Below, in pieces: positions 28,636 through 37,548 of a stretch of 64,000 nucleotides of DNA (the first letter of the stretch is position 1; every line of letters begins with the position of its first letter). Source of the stretch: Indolivaga macrotermitis (GTDB lineage Bacteria; Bacteroidota; Bacteroidia; Bacteroidales; Dysgonomonadaceae); contig NZ_FQUC01000004.1 in NCBI RefSeq assembly GCF_900128985.1, positions 124,001-188,000 of the forward strand, in the 5' to 3' direction. The notes beneath the pieces are model-generated. The model did not search any database. It was not told where the DNA came from and saw only the letters and a program-made list of their open reading frames with translations. The translations under genes were made by a program, and so were the position numbers.

Positions 28636-30417
28636 TTAGTCTATAAATGCTAATATCTGGTTCTTTTGAACTTTATCACCTTGTTTGGTTTCAATCTGAA
28701 CAATCTTACCCGATTTTAAAGCTTTCACTTCTTCAATACCATAATAAGCCTGAATGAAACAGATAATATCTCCTTCCTTAACCGGAGTTCCTACAACCGG
28801 AGCTGTAGATGCATCTGCCAAATCGATCTGCCAGATAACCTGACCCGAAACCGGAGTCTGAACAGGTTGAGCATTCGGATATTTCTCTGTTACCTTCTCT
28901 ACATCGAAGTTAGGAACTTCAACTACAGGACGCACAGAGATAATAGGTGCATTGGCTTTCTCTTTCTCTTTCTCTAATTCGGCATTGAAACGTTCTTTTG
29001 CCAAGCCCGACTTATAGTCGCGATACTGACGGTCATGCATAGCTAATTCGAACAATTCTTCATCGTCTTGTCCGTATTCCCATCCATTTTCATCCATTTC
29101 CTTACGGAATGAATCAAGAGCGTCAGGATACTCATCTTGTGGGTTACCTGTATAGAACTCCAAATTTTTAGATTTTGCCAGTTCCATAATCTCATCATCC
29201 AGTTTGCCCGGAAGCTGACCGGCTTTTCCTAAGATCATGTTCCAGCTATCTTTGTCGATATTAGAGAAGCGAGGTTGTCCCTGAGCCATTGAGAAGATAT
29301 TCATCAAAGCAATATTCTTAGTGTATTGGCTGAATGGAGTTACTAATGGAGGATAACCGAGTTTAGGCCAAATATATGCAACTTCATCAAACAACTGGAT
29401 AACCAGGTCATTTAACGAAACTTCTGCTTTACCATTGTTACGAAGAGCCATATTGATAGCCGAGTGCATTCCTCGCAAGTCTGCCATCATAGATCCCATC
29501 ATACCTCCGGGTAGACCACAACCGATAAGCAAAGAATTCATCAACTTGTTTGAAGGGTCAATGAAGTATCCCAAAAAGTCGTCCATAAATTCTTGTGTCA
29601 GAGCACGGGCTTCCATATAAGCTTTCATATTCACTTCTGGCACAGAAAAACCTGCATCCTTCAGCATGGCTTGCAATGTAATGATATCCGGATGGATCAT
29701 ACCCCAAGATAGAGGCTCAATAGCTGCATCGAGATAATCAGCTCCGGCACGGGCAACTTCCAACATAGAAGCCACTGAGAAACCGGGACCTGTATGTCCG
29801 TGATATTCGATAGGTATATTAGGGTGTCTGTCTTTAAGAGCTTTGGTCAGTTTGCCTAAGAAAGCAGGACGTCCAACACCTGCCATATCTTTCAAACAAA
29901 ATTCATCTGCTCCAAAATCTACCAGCTTATCAGCAAAATTCACATAATAATCTACCGTATGTATAGGAGAGTGAGTTATACAAAGAGCCGTTTGGGAAAT
30001 CATCCCGGCTTCTTTTGCATATTTCACTGAAAGCTCTAAGTTACGGGCATCGTTCAATCCGTCGAACGAGCGAGAAATGTTAGTTCCTTGTGCACACTTT
30101 ACCTTAAACATCAACTGGCGTACATCTTTCGGTACGGGATTCATACGCAAACCGTTTAATCCACGCTCAAGCATGTGTGTCTGGATACCTACTTCGTTGA
30201 AAGGAGCAGTCCATTCACGTACGGCCTTATTCGGGTTTTCGCCGTACATAAGATTTACTTGTTCAAAAGCACCCCCATTGGTTTCAACACGCGCAAAACA
30301 GCCCATATCAATAATCACCGGAGCAATACGGGTCAATTGGTCAACACGTGGTTGATATTTACCTGACGATTGCCACATATCACGATAAACGAGACTGAAT
30401 TTGATTTCTCTTCCCAT
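28636..30417 (-). CDS. OadA/PycB-like carboxyltransferase with a biotinyl-type domain lacking the biotin lysine
   Basis: 593 residues. The N-terminal HMGL-like TIM barrel has YRDMWQSS, CLKDMAGV (the lysine that is carbamylated in the family) and EYHGHTGPG (metal ligands), then the conserved post-barrel domain with LPGGMMGSM. The last 80 residues have the biotinyl/lipoyl fold. Where the family has EAMKM, this protein has QAYYG: aligned by the following spacing (A-L-K-S-G-K), the biotin lysine is a tyrosine. Biotin cannot be attached there, so its role as oxaloacetate decarboxylase or pyruvate carboxylase subunit is open. No partner subunits lie nearby. Confidence 0.85.
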   Translation of the reverse strand: MGREIKFSLVYRDMWQSSGKYQPRVDQLTRIAPVIIDMGCFARVETNGGAFEQVNLMYGENPNKAVREWTAPFNEVGIQTHMLERGLNGLRMNPVPKDVRQLMFKVKCAQGTNISRSFDGLNDARNLELSVKYAKEAGMISQTALCITHSPIHTVDYYVNFADKLVDFGADEFCLKDMAGVGRPAFLGKLTKALKDRHPNIPIEYHGHTGPGFSVASMLEVARAGADYLDAAIEPLSWGMIHPDIITLQAMLKDAGFSVPEVNMKAYMEARALTQEFMDDFLGYFIDPSNKLMNSLLIGCGLPGGMMGSMMADLRGMHSAINMALRNNGKAEVSLNDLVIQLFDEVAYIWPKLGYPPLVTPFSQYTKNIALMNIFSMAQGQPRFSNIDKDSWNMILGKAGQLPGKLDDEIMELAKSKNLEFYTGNPQDEYPDALDSFRKEMDENGWEYGQDDEELFELAMHDRQYRDYKSGLAKERFNAELEKEKEKANAPIISVRPVVEVPNFDVEKVTEKYPNAQPVQTPVSGQVIWQIDLADASTAPVVGTPVKEGDIICFIQAYYGIEEVKALKSGKIVQIETKQGDKVQKNQILAFID

Positions 30418-31079
30418 AGTTATGTATATAAAGTTAAAGACCGAAAACGAATATTTTCTTAGCCGAAAACGGTCTTAAAATATAATGAATTCTATTGTAT
30501 TTTTTAGCCTTACAAAAGGTACTACAAATTTAAAATTTTACTTTCAATTAACAGAACAATTTAAGATATTAAAATTATCAATTTGTCATAAAAAATTATG
30601 ATAATCCCCTAAACTGCACAGTAAGTTTAAAAGTGTGTAATTAAAATACATTATCATTATATTATATTGCTTTAGTTATTTTATATTTATTCATTATGGA
30701 AGGTGACAAAAGGGTGACATCCGTGTCACTTTTGTCACCCTGCTTACAACCTGTTATACAGGCAATTATTCACCATAAAGTGACAAGTGACACAAAATTT
30801 ACTTTTTTTATTTTTCATTCTTCGTTTCTGTTTCTTTATCTCTTTAGTATAGATAAATATATTCGGCACATCCCTGCAAACACATAATCAATAGGCGTAA
30901 GCATATTTCCTCGTGATTTCCATTCCATCACCATAACATTGATTATTTATAACCTAAACCTGCTTTCCATCCGAATACTTTTTGTGTTTTCTACAAAGCC
31001 TATCCGTTTTGTTATAAAATAGTGAATAGTTCCGGATTTCTACATCCTGTTAATTTGTATTGTTTTTATTTTTTAGTGT
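30418..31079. other. AT-rich intergenic region with GTGACA repeats
   Basis: 662 bp between two minus-strand units. CAAATTTA at 30525-30532 is a -7 box (TAAATTTG) for the leftward carboxyltransferase gene, with a weak -33. A GACCG/CGGTC pair lies at 30440-30475 in its leader. The strongest structure is the inverted repeat at 30702-30739. No convincing gene is seen. Confidence 0.55.
30702..30739. repeat. Inverted repeat of GTGACA motifs
   Basis: Left arm GGTGACAAAAGGGTGACA and right arm TGTCACTTTTGTCACC, a 4-nt loop and a 2-nt bulge. Two further direct GTGACA units lie at 30780-30793. There is no T-run after it, so an operator or structured site is more likely than a terminator. Confidence 0.7.
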
Positions 31080-31916
31080 TTATATGTTATATATTGTGAC
31101 AATACAAGGCTTATCACTAGTAACTGCATAATTTCCATCGAGCTCATAAGCTACTGCAGTTCTAAATACAATATATAAATAATCGTTCGGGTGGCAGTAT
31201 CCCGCATACAGTGCTGTTGAAAATGCCATATAATCGCCAGTCACTCGAGTTATCGCCATATAATGCTCTATGACATCAACCTCTTCTGTTGTTCCGGTTG
31301 ATGCATTGTACCTATATAAGTATATGTATATACTTGCCTGGACCGGAAGCGGATATGTGGCAAACCCTGAACCTAAAGTTGTTAATCCCATCATATCAAG
31401 ATTCAGGAGGAAACGCCCCTCCGTTGGTATCACTATCTTATCACTTCCAGATAATGATAGGGATCCGTCTAACTTAGTCAATAGAACTGTTTCATACGTA
31501 GCATACGGAAACACAGTTGGTTGTACCTGAAACTGGGCATATTGCCCCAAAGATGGGTTAGCCTCCCACTGCACGGTTTGTCCGTCGTTTTCTAAAACGA
31601 GTATTGCAGGGCCTCCATACCCGGGGGTTAACTTTAAGCCATATTCATCTCCCGTTATATCCTTGCTGTGCTCTATATCCAGTTTTGCTTCCGGTGATAT
31701 AGTACCTACACCCAACCTTCCGTTACTATCGATAACTATATCATTCTGTTGCTGCGCCACCGTTATGGCAGAGTTTGAATTTTGTGGATTATCCTTTGCT
31801 CCGTCTATATGAAACAGCGTTCTTGGAAAATCAGTCTGTATTCCTATCTGAGACCGGATAAAAGTACTATATATAGAAGAGGCAATCACGGTTGCCCAAA
31901 AGAACATAATTCGCAT
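31080..31916 (-). CDS. Exported cassette protein, third gene of the reversed cassette Cm
   Basis: 278 residues. A hydrophobic N-terminus (about 1-23) is followed by IGIQTDFPRTLFHIDGA and GRLGVGTISPEAKLDIE. The C-terminal beta domain ends VTIYNI, like the first gene of this cassette. It lies 13 bp after the second gene. The function is unknown. The frame is intact even though the first gene is broken. Confidence 0.75.
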   Translation of the reverse strand: MRIMFFWATVIASSIYSTFIRSQIGIQTDFPRTLFHIDGAKDNPQNSNSAITVAQQQNDIVIDSNGRLGVGTISPEAKLDIEHSKDITGDEYGLKLTPGYGGPAILVLENDGQTVQWEANPSLGQYAQFQVQPTVFPYATYETVLLTKLDGSLSLSGSDKIVIPTEGRFLLNLDMMGLTTLGSGFATYPLPVQASIYIYLYRYNASTGTTEEVDVIEHYMAITRVTGDYMAFSTALYAGYCHPNDYLYIVFRTAVAYELDGNYAVTSDKPCIVTIYNI

Positions 31917-31929
31917 ATTAATAGAATCT

Positions 31930-32763
31930 TTATAATTGATAAAAAATAACAGAACTCATATTGAAGGCCTCGTGGCTATAAGAGCTGTAAGTGGTATTAT
32001 AATCGAGTAGCAAATACAAGGATGAAGAATCCGTATCTGCATTCCCTAAGAATGTAATACGGATATACAGGAAATCTCCTTTTAGTATATCCGTAGCAAT
32101 CAAAGACACATAAAGTGTCGTATAATCAAATATCTGCATAAATGGTTTGGCATCCACCGTTTGACAAATCACATCGGCTACTCCGGTTCTGCTTCTGACT
32201 AGTTCATAACGGACATCGACTTGTCGCGACCGCATGGTAGTGTTGTCTGTTTCCAACATTCCTGTCTTCATCAGCATTACATTGCTCCGGAACATAAAAG
32301 CGTATGAGCCGTCATTGGATATTGCTATTTGATTGCCAGTTGTATTTAAAGGAAACCTTACCGCTGTCCCGTTGGGAAAAGTATATGTTCCCTGAGCCAG
32401 ATTAATGATATAACCTCCGAGCCCTTTTGTGATACCCCACCATGCGTTACCATCTGCATCTCCCATGAGTATTTTGTTTTCGCCTTGTGTTCCGTCTGTC
32501 AAGCGGAAAGCCTCTCCCGGAGCGGTCGATTTCAGATGTAAGCGGGCTGTTGGTGCAAGGGTTCCGATTCCGACATTTCCCGTATTGTCGATCAGTATAT
32601 CATTCACCGATTGAGCAGCGGTAATTGTTCCGGATGCGGCATCGTCTCCTGTGGCATCGAGATGGAATATTCCCTGTGTATTCTGTGTATTAATCCCTAC
32701 CTGAGCCGGGATGTATAATATTGTAAAAAACAGGGAGCATGTGAGTAGTATATATCTTTTCAT
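31930..32763 (-). CDS. Exported cassette protein, second gene of Cm
   Basis: 277 residues. Signal peptide (about 1-20, ending YIPA), then QVGINTQNTQGIFHLDA and NVGIGTLAPTARLHLKS. LTDGTQGENKILMGDADGNAWW resembles the DGT...LxSDxxGxxTW module of cassettes C2 to C4. The C-terminal domain ends VIFYQL. It is 6 bp from the first gene and 13 bp from the third. Confidence 0.78.
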   Translation of the reverse strand: MKRYILLTCSLFFTILYIPAQVGINTQNTQGIFHLDATGDDAASGTITAAQSVNDILIDNTGNVGIGTLAPTARLHLKSTAPGEAFRLTDGTQGENKILMGDADGNAWWGITKGLGGYIINLAQGTYTFPNGTAVRFPLNTTGNQIAISNDGSYAFMFRSNVMLMKTGMLETDNTTMRSRQVDVRYELVRSRTGVADVICQTVDAKPFMQIFDYTTLYVSLIATDILKGDFLYIRITFLGNADTDSSSLYLLLDYNTTYSSYSHEAFNMSSVIFYQL

Positions 32764-32769
32764 ATCATT

Positions 32770-33622
32770 TCAAATATTATAAACCATTACACTCGGAAAA
32801 TAAATAACATTATCGAATTGGCCTGTAGGCGCGTCCAGTCCAAGCCCAAGTATCCAATCTGTAAATGGATTAACAAGGATACAATATAAATCGCCCTTCT
32901 TTAAATTGGAAGCAAACATGGATATAGTAAAAGAAAATCGGGGATTGCCAGCAGAAACACCTTGAATATTCGGAAATATCATAATATTTTCGATATTTTC
33001 AGGCTGGATAATACCACTTACTACTTTGCGAATTTTAAGGTTGGCCGGAATAACATTGTACTTCATATTGGCTCCTGATATAGCAGATGATTGAGCTGCT
33101 CCCCACCAGCGAAAAGTAAAGACATAACTGCCATCGTTATCGATCCGGATATATCCTGCATCCGGATTATCGACAATAGAACCGGTATCGGGTTTCAACT
33201 TATTGAAAAGCAGAGGGGTATCCGTATTGGCAGGAAAAAGAAATGACACTTGTGAAGGAGAAGTCATACGGTATACTTTCCCGTTCAACGATACACGCGG
33301 TATCCATGTGCCATCGCCATCAGCATCAGAAGCCAAAAACTTATCGCCTGTGCCTTCGCTGGTATCCTCGATACGGATAAAAGAATTTGCATTTCCTTTA
33401 TCAATATGTACCTGATCATCGGGGTCTAGAGTTCCTATACCCAGATAACCTTTATCATCTACATATACATCATCTGTATAGCCACTGGTTCCGGCAGTGG
33501 AGGTATCACCTAAGGGGGTCCACCTGAAATATACCCAAAGGATTTTGTGTATTTATTCCTACTTGCGCCGGGGATATACCGAAAGAAAATATACCCAAGA
33601 GTAATAATAGTTTCTGTTTCAT
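32770..33622 (-). pseudogene. First gene of Cm, broken by a one-base frameshift
   Basis: From ATG at 33622 the frame gives a normal cassette start (MKQKLLLLGIFSFG, then QVGINTQNPLGIFQVDPL) and meets a stop at once. Reading on in another frame gives GDTSTAGTSGYTDDVYVDD, GYLGIGTLDPDDQVHID and an intact C-terminal domain ending VMVYNI. The break is at a run of five G on the plus strand (33514-33518); removing one base restores a frame of 283 codons, the family length. It may be a true mutation, a slippage switch or a sequencing error. A shorter frame from 33336 is only the C-terminal part. Confidence 0.85.
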
Positions 33623-34261
33623 TGATTATTTACATTGATTTGCCATTTCAGGGTTATAGACCCTTTTGTTTTTCTTATTGAGTGAGTATTTTTTTACTGG
33701 TTAGGAATAGAGCAACAACTCTATTATCCGGTATAAACGGTCCAACCAGCCTATAATTAGGTTACGGATATATCACGAGAACTTTTTCATAAATTCAAAA
33801 TACGAATATCATGTATATGATAGACACTGATACCCATAGGCTCCGCTCGATAAAATATTACCGATAAAACCTTAGATATAATAAATGTAAAATAGGAGTG
33901 TTCTGGGGATCTTTATTTATTGTTTTCCCATTTAGCAAATGTTAGCTTGTAGGTGCACACGTTTAGCTCTCTCTGTCTCTCTGTTTGTCTCTCTCCATTT
34001 AGTATTTCAATGCACAAAACGAAATCTAAATTTAATAAATCTAGATTACTATTGGCGTTGTTTTTATTCCTAATACTACTAATCATCTGAATGAGAGATC
34101 AATTCGGATGTAAATGTAGTGTGTTTGTTTTTTTTTAGAAAATTTTTTTTCAAAAAAAGATAGAGAAGTAAAATATTTTTAAATTTTTTATGGAATTTTT
34201 TGAACTATCTACTCTATTAGATAAAAAGAAAAACAATATAAACCTTTTAAAACTTAAAACT
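33623..34261. other. Leader region of reversed cassette Cm, degenerate
   Basis: About 640 bp. The minus strand carries a small hairpin AGGGTCTATAACCCT (33650-33664) 28 nt before the cassette start, as in C1 and C2, and a worn copy of the U1 plus GA block (33967-34065). I find neither the U2 core nor a TAnnTTTG box for the cassette. The stretch 34130-34250 is extremely A/T rich and leads into exbD. Confidence 0.6.
33967..34065 (-). repeat. Degenerate U1 block and interrupted GA tract of Cm
   Basis: On the minus strand TAAATTTAGATTT, TTTTGTGC and TTGAAATACTAA match the right half of U1, then GGAGAGAGACAAACAGAGAGACAGAGAG (33969-33996) is a GA tract broken by C and A interruptions. Such interruptions stop slippage. 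Confidence 0.7.
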
Positions 34262-34891
34262 ATGGCAGCAATCGATACAGGCTCCAATAATGGCAGCAAT
34301 AAAAAAGGTAAACCAACCAAACTTAACCTTCGGGTAGATTTTACTCCAATGGTGGATATGAACATGTTGCTGATAACATTCTTTATGTTCTGTACAACAC
34401 TTTCTATGCCACAGGTTATGGATGTGGTTATGCCGGCAAAAACAAATGAACCCGGTACCCAAACTCCGGAATCAAGAACAGTAACATTGCTTCTTAGCGA
34501 AAACGGAAGGGTATTTTACTATTGGGGAATCCCCGATTACTCGGATCCGCTTACCCTGAAAGAAACAAATATCGATAACGGATTGCGTAATATTTTACTC
34601 GAAAGGAATACTGATGTAACCGCTCAAGCAGCAGAATTAAAGCAACTAAGGCGCAACAAGCAGATTACAGAAAATGAATACAAAGCAGGTATTGCCGAAA
34701 TAAAGAAATCGAAAGACAACCTGACTGTTATTGTAAAACCAACCGGCAAGGCAAATTACAGCACATTAGTAAAAACTCTGGACGAAATGCAAATATGTAA
34801 TATCGGAAAATATGCAATTGTTGATGTTGCCGACGGTGATCAATATTTATTGGATAACCTGAATAACAATCAACTGGCACAGGCTAAATAA
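34262..34891 (+). CDS. exbD: ExbD/TolR-family biopolymer transport protein (orphan)
   Basis: 209 residues from ATG at 34262. One membrane helix follows the conserved aspartate (VDFTPMVDMNMLLITFFMF), then a periplasmic domain. ExbD with ExbB passes proton-motive force to TonB; no exbB or tonB is next to it. The periplasmic part has an insert with NKQITENEYKAGIAEIKKSK, a charged helix reminiscent of SHOCT motifs, within the usual beta fold (TVIVKPTGKANYSTLVKTLD). The in-frame ATG at 34190 lies in AT-rich leader and is not used. Confidence 0.88.
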   Translation: MAAIDTGSNNGSNKKGKPTKLNLRVDFTPMVDMNMLLITFFMFCTTLSMPQVMDVVMPAKTNEPGTQTPESRTVTLLLSENGRVFYYWGIPDYSDPLTLKETNIDNGLRNILLERNTDVTAQAAELKQLRRNKQITENEYKAGIAEIKKSKDNLTVIVKPTGKANYSTLVKTLDEMQICNIGKYAIVDVADGDQYLLDNLNNNQLAQAK

Positions 34892-34930
34892 TTATAACAG
34901 AACAACCTCTTTATTACTACTTTTGATTGT

Positions 34931-34968
34931 GAGCCGTACTGATACATTTAGTTGTAGATGTACGGCTC
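34931..34968. terminator. Bidirectional terminator between exbD and gldD
   Basis: GAGCCGTAC (34931-34939) pairs with GTACGGCTC (34960-34968). It overlaps the gldD stop codon by one base and lies between convergent genes. Confidence 0.75.
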
Positions 34969-35570
34969 TATTCTATTGTTTTTTCCCACCGCAATGTCAT
35001 CATCAGGTGACTGACATCCTTTTTTACCATCTCGGTTATAGGGGTTACCGAGTCTGTCTCTATTTTAGAATCGACAGATGTTACGGACTCATAATACAAA
35101 GACCCTCTTACAAAATTAGCGACACTATCTGTCACAAAAAACTGTACCGGAGTAGCAACGTCTCCCTCAATGGTATACAGAATTCCGGAGACTTTATTTT
35201 CTGTATCCTCATATACTTTCTGATCTATCGCATCTGCCATAGAAACATGGCTGTAAACCAGCCGGTGGTTGTCGTCCAGTACTTTCGATAACGATTTTCT
35301 ATCTATCGCCAGATAGGTACAATGCAACACCGCATTATAATCCGGATAACGGATATCGAACCAGACCTCTTTATTTCCCGGCTTTTTCTCTTTAACTATA
35401 ATCTTTGCCAGAGCTGAATATTCAAACGTAAAATCCGAAATATCGCCTTGTAAATATTTATAGACGGGAATATCTATCCGGTTATATCCTTTAGGTCTCG
35501 GCACAGGCTGATTATCACAACCCGTAAAAAAGATACAACACAAACCCAATACCACTATTAATTGTTTCAT
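34968..35570 (-). CDS. gldD: Gliding motility lipoprotein GldD
   Basis: 200 residues. Lipoprotein signal with the lipobox ending FFTGC (cysteine 18), then the family start PVPRPKGYNRIDIPVYKY and the conserved WFDIRYPDYNAVLHCTYLAID. GldD is an outer-envelope lipoprotein needed for gliding in flavobacteria; in non-gliding Bacteroidales it probably serves the type IX secretion apparatus (inference). It follows ssb, as is usual, but no gldE stands between them. Confidence 0.9.
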   Translation of the reverse strand: MKQLIVVLGLCCIFFTGCDNQPVPRPKGYNRIDIPVYKYLQGDISDFTFEYSALAKIIVKEKKPGNKEVWFDIRYPDYNAVLHCTYLAIDRKSLSKVLDDNHRLVYSHVSMADAIDQKVYEDTENKVSGILYTIEGDVATPVQFFVTDSVANFVRGSLYYESVTSVDSKIETDSVTPITEMVKKDVSHLMMTLRWEKTIE

Positions 35571-35642
35571 TTAGATTCTCCGAATAAAAAATGCAGATAA
35601 GAATGTATCTTCTTTATCTGCACTTATCATATTTTATATTTT

Positions 35643-35661
35643 AGAGGATAAAGAAACCTCT
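35643..35661 (-). terminator. Short hairpin after ssb
   Basis: AGAGG pairs with CCTCT, followed on the minus strand by AAAATATAAAATATG. A second inverted repeat (TGCAGATAA with TTATCTGCA, 35592-35622) lies just beyond it. Confidence 0.5.
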
Positions 35662-35676
35662 CTTATCAGATCTTAT

Positions 35677-36147
35677 TTAGAAAGGTAAGTCATCGACCTC
35701 GTCTGCCGAAGTTTGTTGCGGCATACCCATTGATGGTGATGAAGATTGAGGTGCAGACGGTTGTTGCTGACCATAACCTTGATTATTCATATCCGGAGAA
35801 CCGGAGGCTTCCCCTCTCCGTCCAAGTAATTCCAGATTGTCGGCAAATATTTCTACAACATATCGTTTAACGCCATTTTGATCGTCATACGAACGGGTTC
35901 TCAGTTTCCCTTCGACAAAAAGCTGGGTCCCTTTTTTTACGAATTGCTCCGCTACTTTAGCAAGCCCTCTCCAACATACTATGTTATGCCATTCGGTACG
36001 ATCGGGTATTTGCGTTCCATTGGCAGCAGTATATCCCCTTTCAGTTGTTGCCAAAGTAAAGTTTACAACTGCACTACCGTTATCAAAATACCTGACATCG
36101 GGGTCTTTTCCTACATTTCCTATCAATATTACCTTATTTACCGACAT
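35677..36147 (-). CDS. ssb: Single-stranded DNA-binding protein
   Basis: 156 residues. N-terminal OB fold (VNKVILIGNVGKDPDVRYFDNG, TEWHNIVCWRGLAKVAEQFVKKG), a flexible Q/S/P-rich linker and the acidic tip DEVDDLPF that binds partner proteins. It coats single-stranded DNA in replication and repair. The leader carries repeat copy D about 70 nt upstream. Confidence 0.97.
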   Translation of the reverse strand: MSVNKVILIGNVGKDPDVRYFDNGSAVVNFTLATTERGYTAANGTQIPDRTEWHNIVCWRGLAKVAEQFVKKGTQLFVEGKLRTRSYDDQNGVKRYVVEIFADNLELLGRRGEASGSPDMNNQGYGQQQPSAPQSSSPSMGMPQQTSADEVDDLPF

Positions 36148-36215
36148 ATATTTCTTTTTTAGATTTTAACCTGAATTCTGAAGAATAACAAATATAAAAA
36201 TATTTTTTCAGATAT

Positions 36216-36308
36216 TAAGTGGCTGTAAGTGGTTTATGATATTTCCTAGAATCATAACGAACTATATTTGTTTCACTTACCAAAGAAACAAATAGGCCTC
36301 AGGCCTTA
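36216..36308 (-). repeat. Dispersed structured repeat, copy D
   Basis: 93 nt on the minus strand. AAGGCCTGAGGCCT forms the first hairpin, just after the mscS stop codon. GTAAGTG pairs with CACTTAC. It ends CACTTACAGCCACTTA. Confidence 0.7.
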
Positions 36309-36309
36309 C

Positions 36310-36843
36310 TTATTCGTCTGTTTCTTCATTCCATGTATCAATACGTAGGATCATCACTCCTTTTTGAAAAAACAATGAATTAGGGTAAGTAACCAGCTCC
36401 CCTTCTTTTGTACGCAAGTGAGTATGGAATGCCAGAATATCTTCCACCTTCGCATCGAAAGGGATATCTTTATCTACGATCCGTATACTATCACCTATCT
36501 TGAAAGGTGTTGTGAAAAAGATTATAATACCTGCGGTTATATTACTCAGCATCGACCATTGAGCAAATAAGGCAACTCCGATAACGGCAAATACCGAAGA
36601 TATGGCAACCAACAGGTTATGCGGATCTACCCCCCATATCACAATCAGGATAATAACTGCCAATGAATTAACTATTACTGCAAACAGACGTACAACCTGC
36701 CCGGTCCGGTTTTCGGTTTTACCTTTCATTACAGCATACTTCCGCAGAACAGTTTTGGTCAAATGCCTGATCACCGGGGTAGCTATAAGCACCAATACTG
36801 TTGCTATAACCTGAATAAAGTGTTGGTTTATAAGATCCATCAT
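36310..36843 (-). CDS. Small mechanosensitive channel (MscS family)
   Basis: 177 residues. Two or three membrane segments; the pore helix region is VGVALFAQWSMLSNITAGIIIF, followed by the beta domain start PFKIGDSIRIV and VTYPNSLFFQKGV. It is shorter than E. coli MscS (286 residues), lacking most of the cytoplasmic cage. It opens under membrane tension to release solutes. The stop codon abuts repeat copy D. Confidence 0.88.
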   Translation of the reverse strand: MMDLINQHFIQVIATVLVLIATPVIRHLTKTVLRKYAVMKGKTENRTGQVVRLFAVIVNSLAVIILIVIWGVDPHNLLVAISSVFAVIGVALFAQWSMLSNITAGIIIFFTTPFKIGDSIRIVDKDIPFDAKVEDILAFHTHLRTKEGELVTYPNSLFFQKGVMILRIDTWNEETDE

Positions 36844-36867
36844 GATATTAAAATCTTTTTTTTATAC

Positions 36868-36900
36868 AAAAAGGACAGATCAATACAATCCATCCTTTTT
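36868..36900 (-). terminator. Terminator after ferritin gene
   Basis: AAAAAGGA-CAGAT pairs with ATC-CA-TCCTTTTT across a 7-nt loop; on the minus strand it ends in TCCTTTTT. Confidence 0.75.
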
Positions 36901-36920
36901 TAGATTATTCTCTGTTTTCT

Positions 36921-37427
36921 TTAGAACGAAAGCGGAGTGTATTCTCTGGATTTCAGTTCCTTGTCTAAAGTATAAATACCGAATCCATTGTCTTTAATCA
37001 TTTCGAGGCTATCGATATAGTCCTGTGCTGTAGCTTCTTCTTCTACCTGTTCGTCTACGAACCATTTCAGCATAGAGGCTGTCGCATAATCTTTTTCTTC
37101 ATTAGCAAGAGTCATCAAGCTATCGATCAGAGCTGTAACATGTTTCTCGTGAGCCAAAGCAGCTTTAAATGCGTCCAGTGGAGAAGCCCATTCATGAGGA
37201 ACTTCTTTGATAGGAAGAATCTTCACTTCACCACTTCTGGATACGATATAATTGAAAAATCTCATAGCATGGTCATTTTCTTCTAAAGCCTGTACTTTGA
37301 ACCAGTTTGCAAAACCGTTCTTTCCTTCTTTTGCGAAATGAGCAGACATGGATAAATATAACTGGGCAGACCAAAACTCTGCATTAATTTGCTTGTTTAA
37401 AGCATCCTGAACTTTCTTACTTAACAT
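36921..37427 (-). CDS. ftnA: Ferritin
   Basis: 168 residues, a four-helix ferritin. The ferroxidase ligands E17 (INAEFWSAQLYLSMS), E50 and H53 (ALEENDHAMRFF) and the later VDEQVEEEATAQ are present. No haem-binding methionine of bacterioferritin is seen. It stores iron as a 24-mer in the cytoplasm. Monocistronic. Confidence 0.95.
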   Translation of the reverse strand: MLSKKVQDALNKQINAEFWSAQLYLSMSAHFAKEGKNGFANWFKVQALEENDHAMRFFNYIVSRSGEVKILPIKEVPHEWASPLDAFKAALAHEKHVTALIDSLMTLANEEKDYATASMLKWFVDEQVEEEATAQDYIDSLEMIKDNGFGIYTLDKELKSREYTPLSF

Positions 37428-37548
37428 AATGACAAATTTAGTAAGTGAATAATATATGACTTTTGACTATTTGCAAAGATATACGATTTTAACACAAACA
37501 GATATATGTTTTCCTGTAAAACAGATTTCTTTTCATAGAAATTTTCTA

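Noticed and set aside
30696-30887. Frame of 63 codons in the GTGACA region
   Set aside because: It begins inside the inverted repeat, has no family resemblance and is low in complexity.
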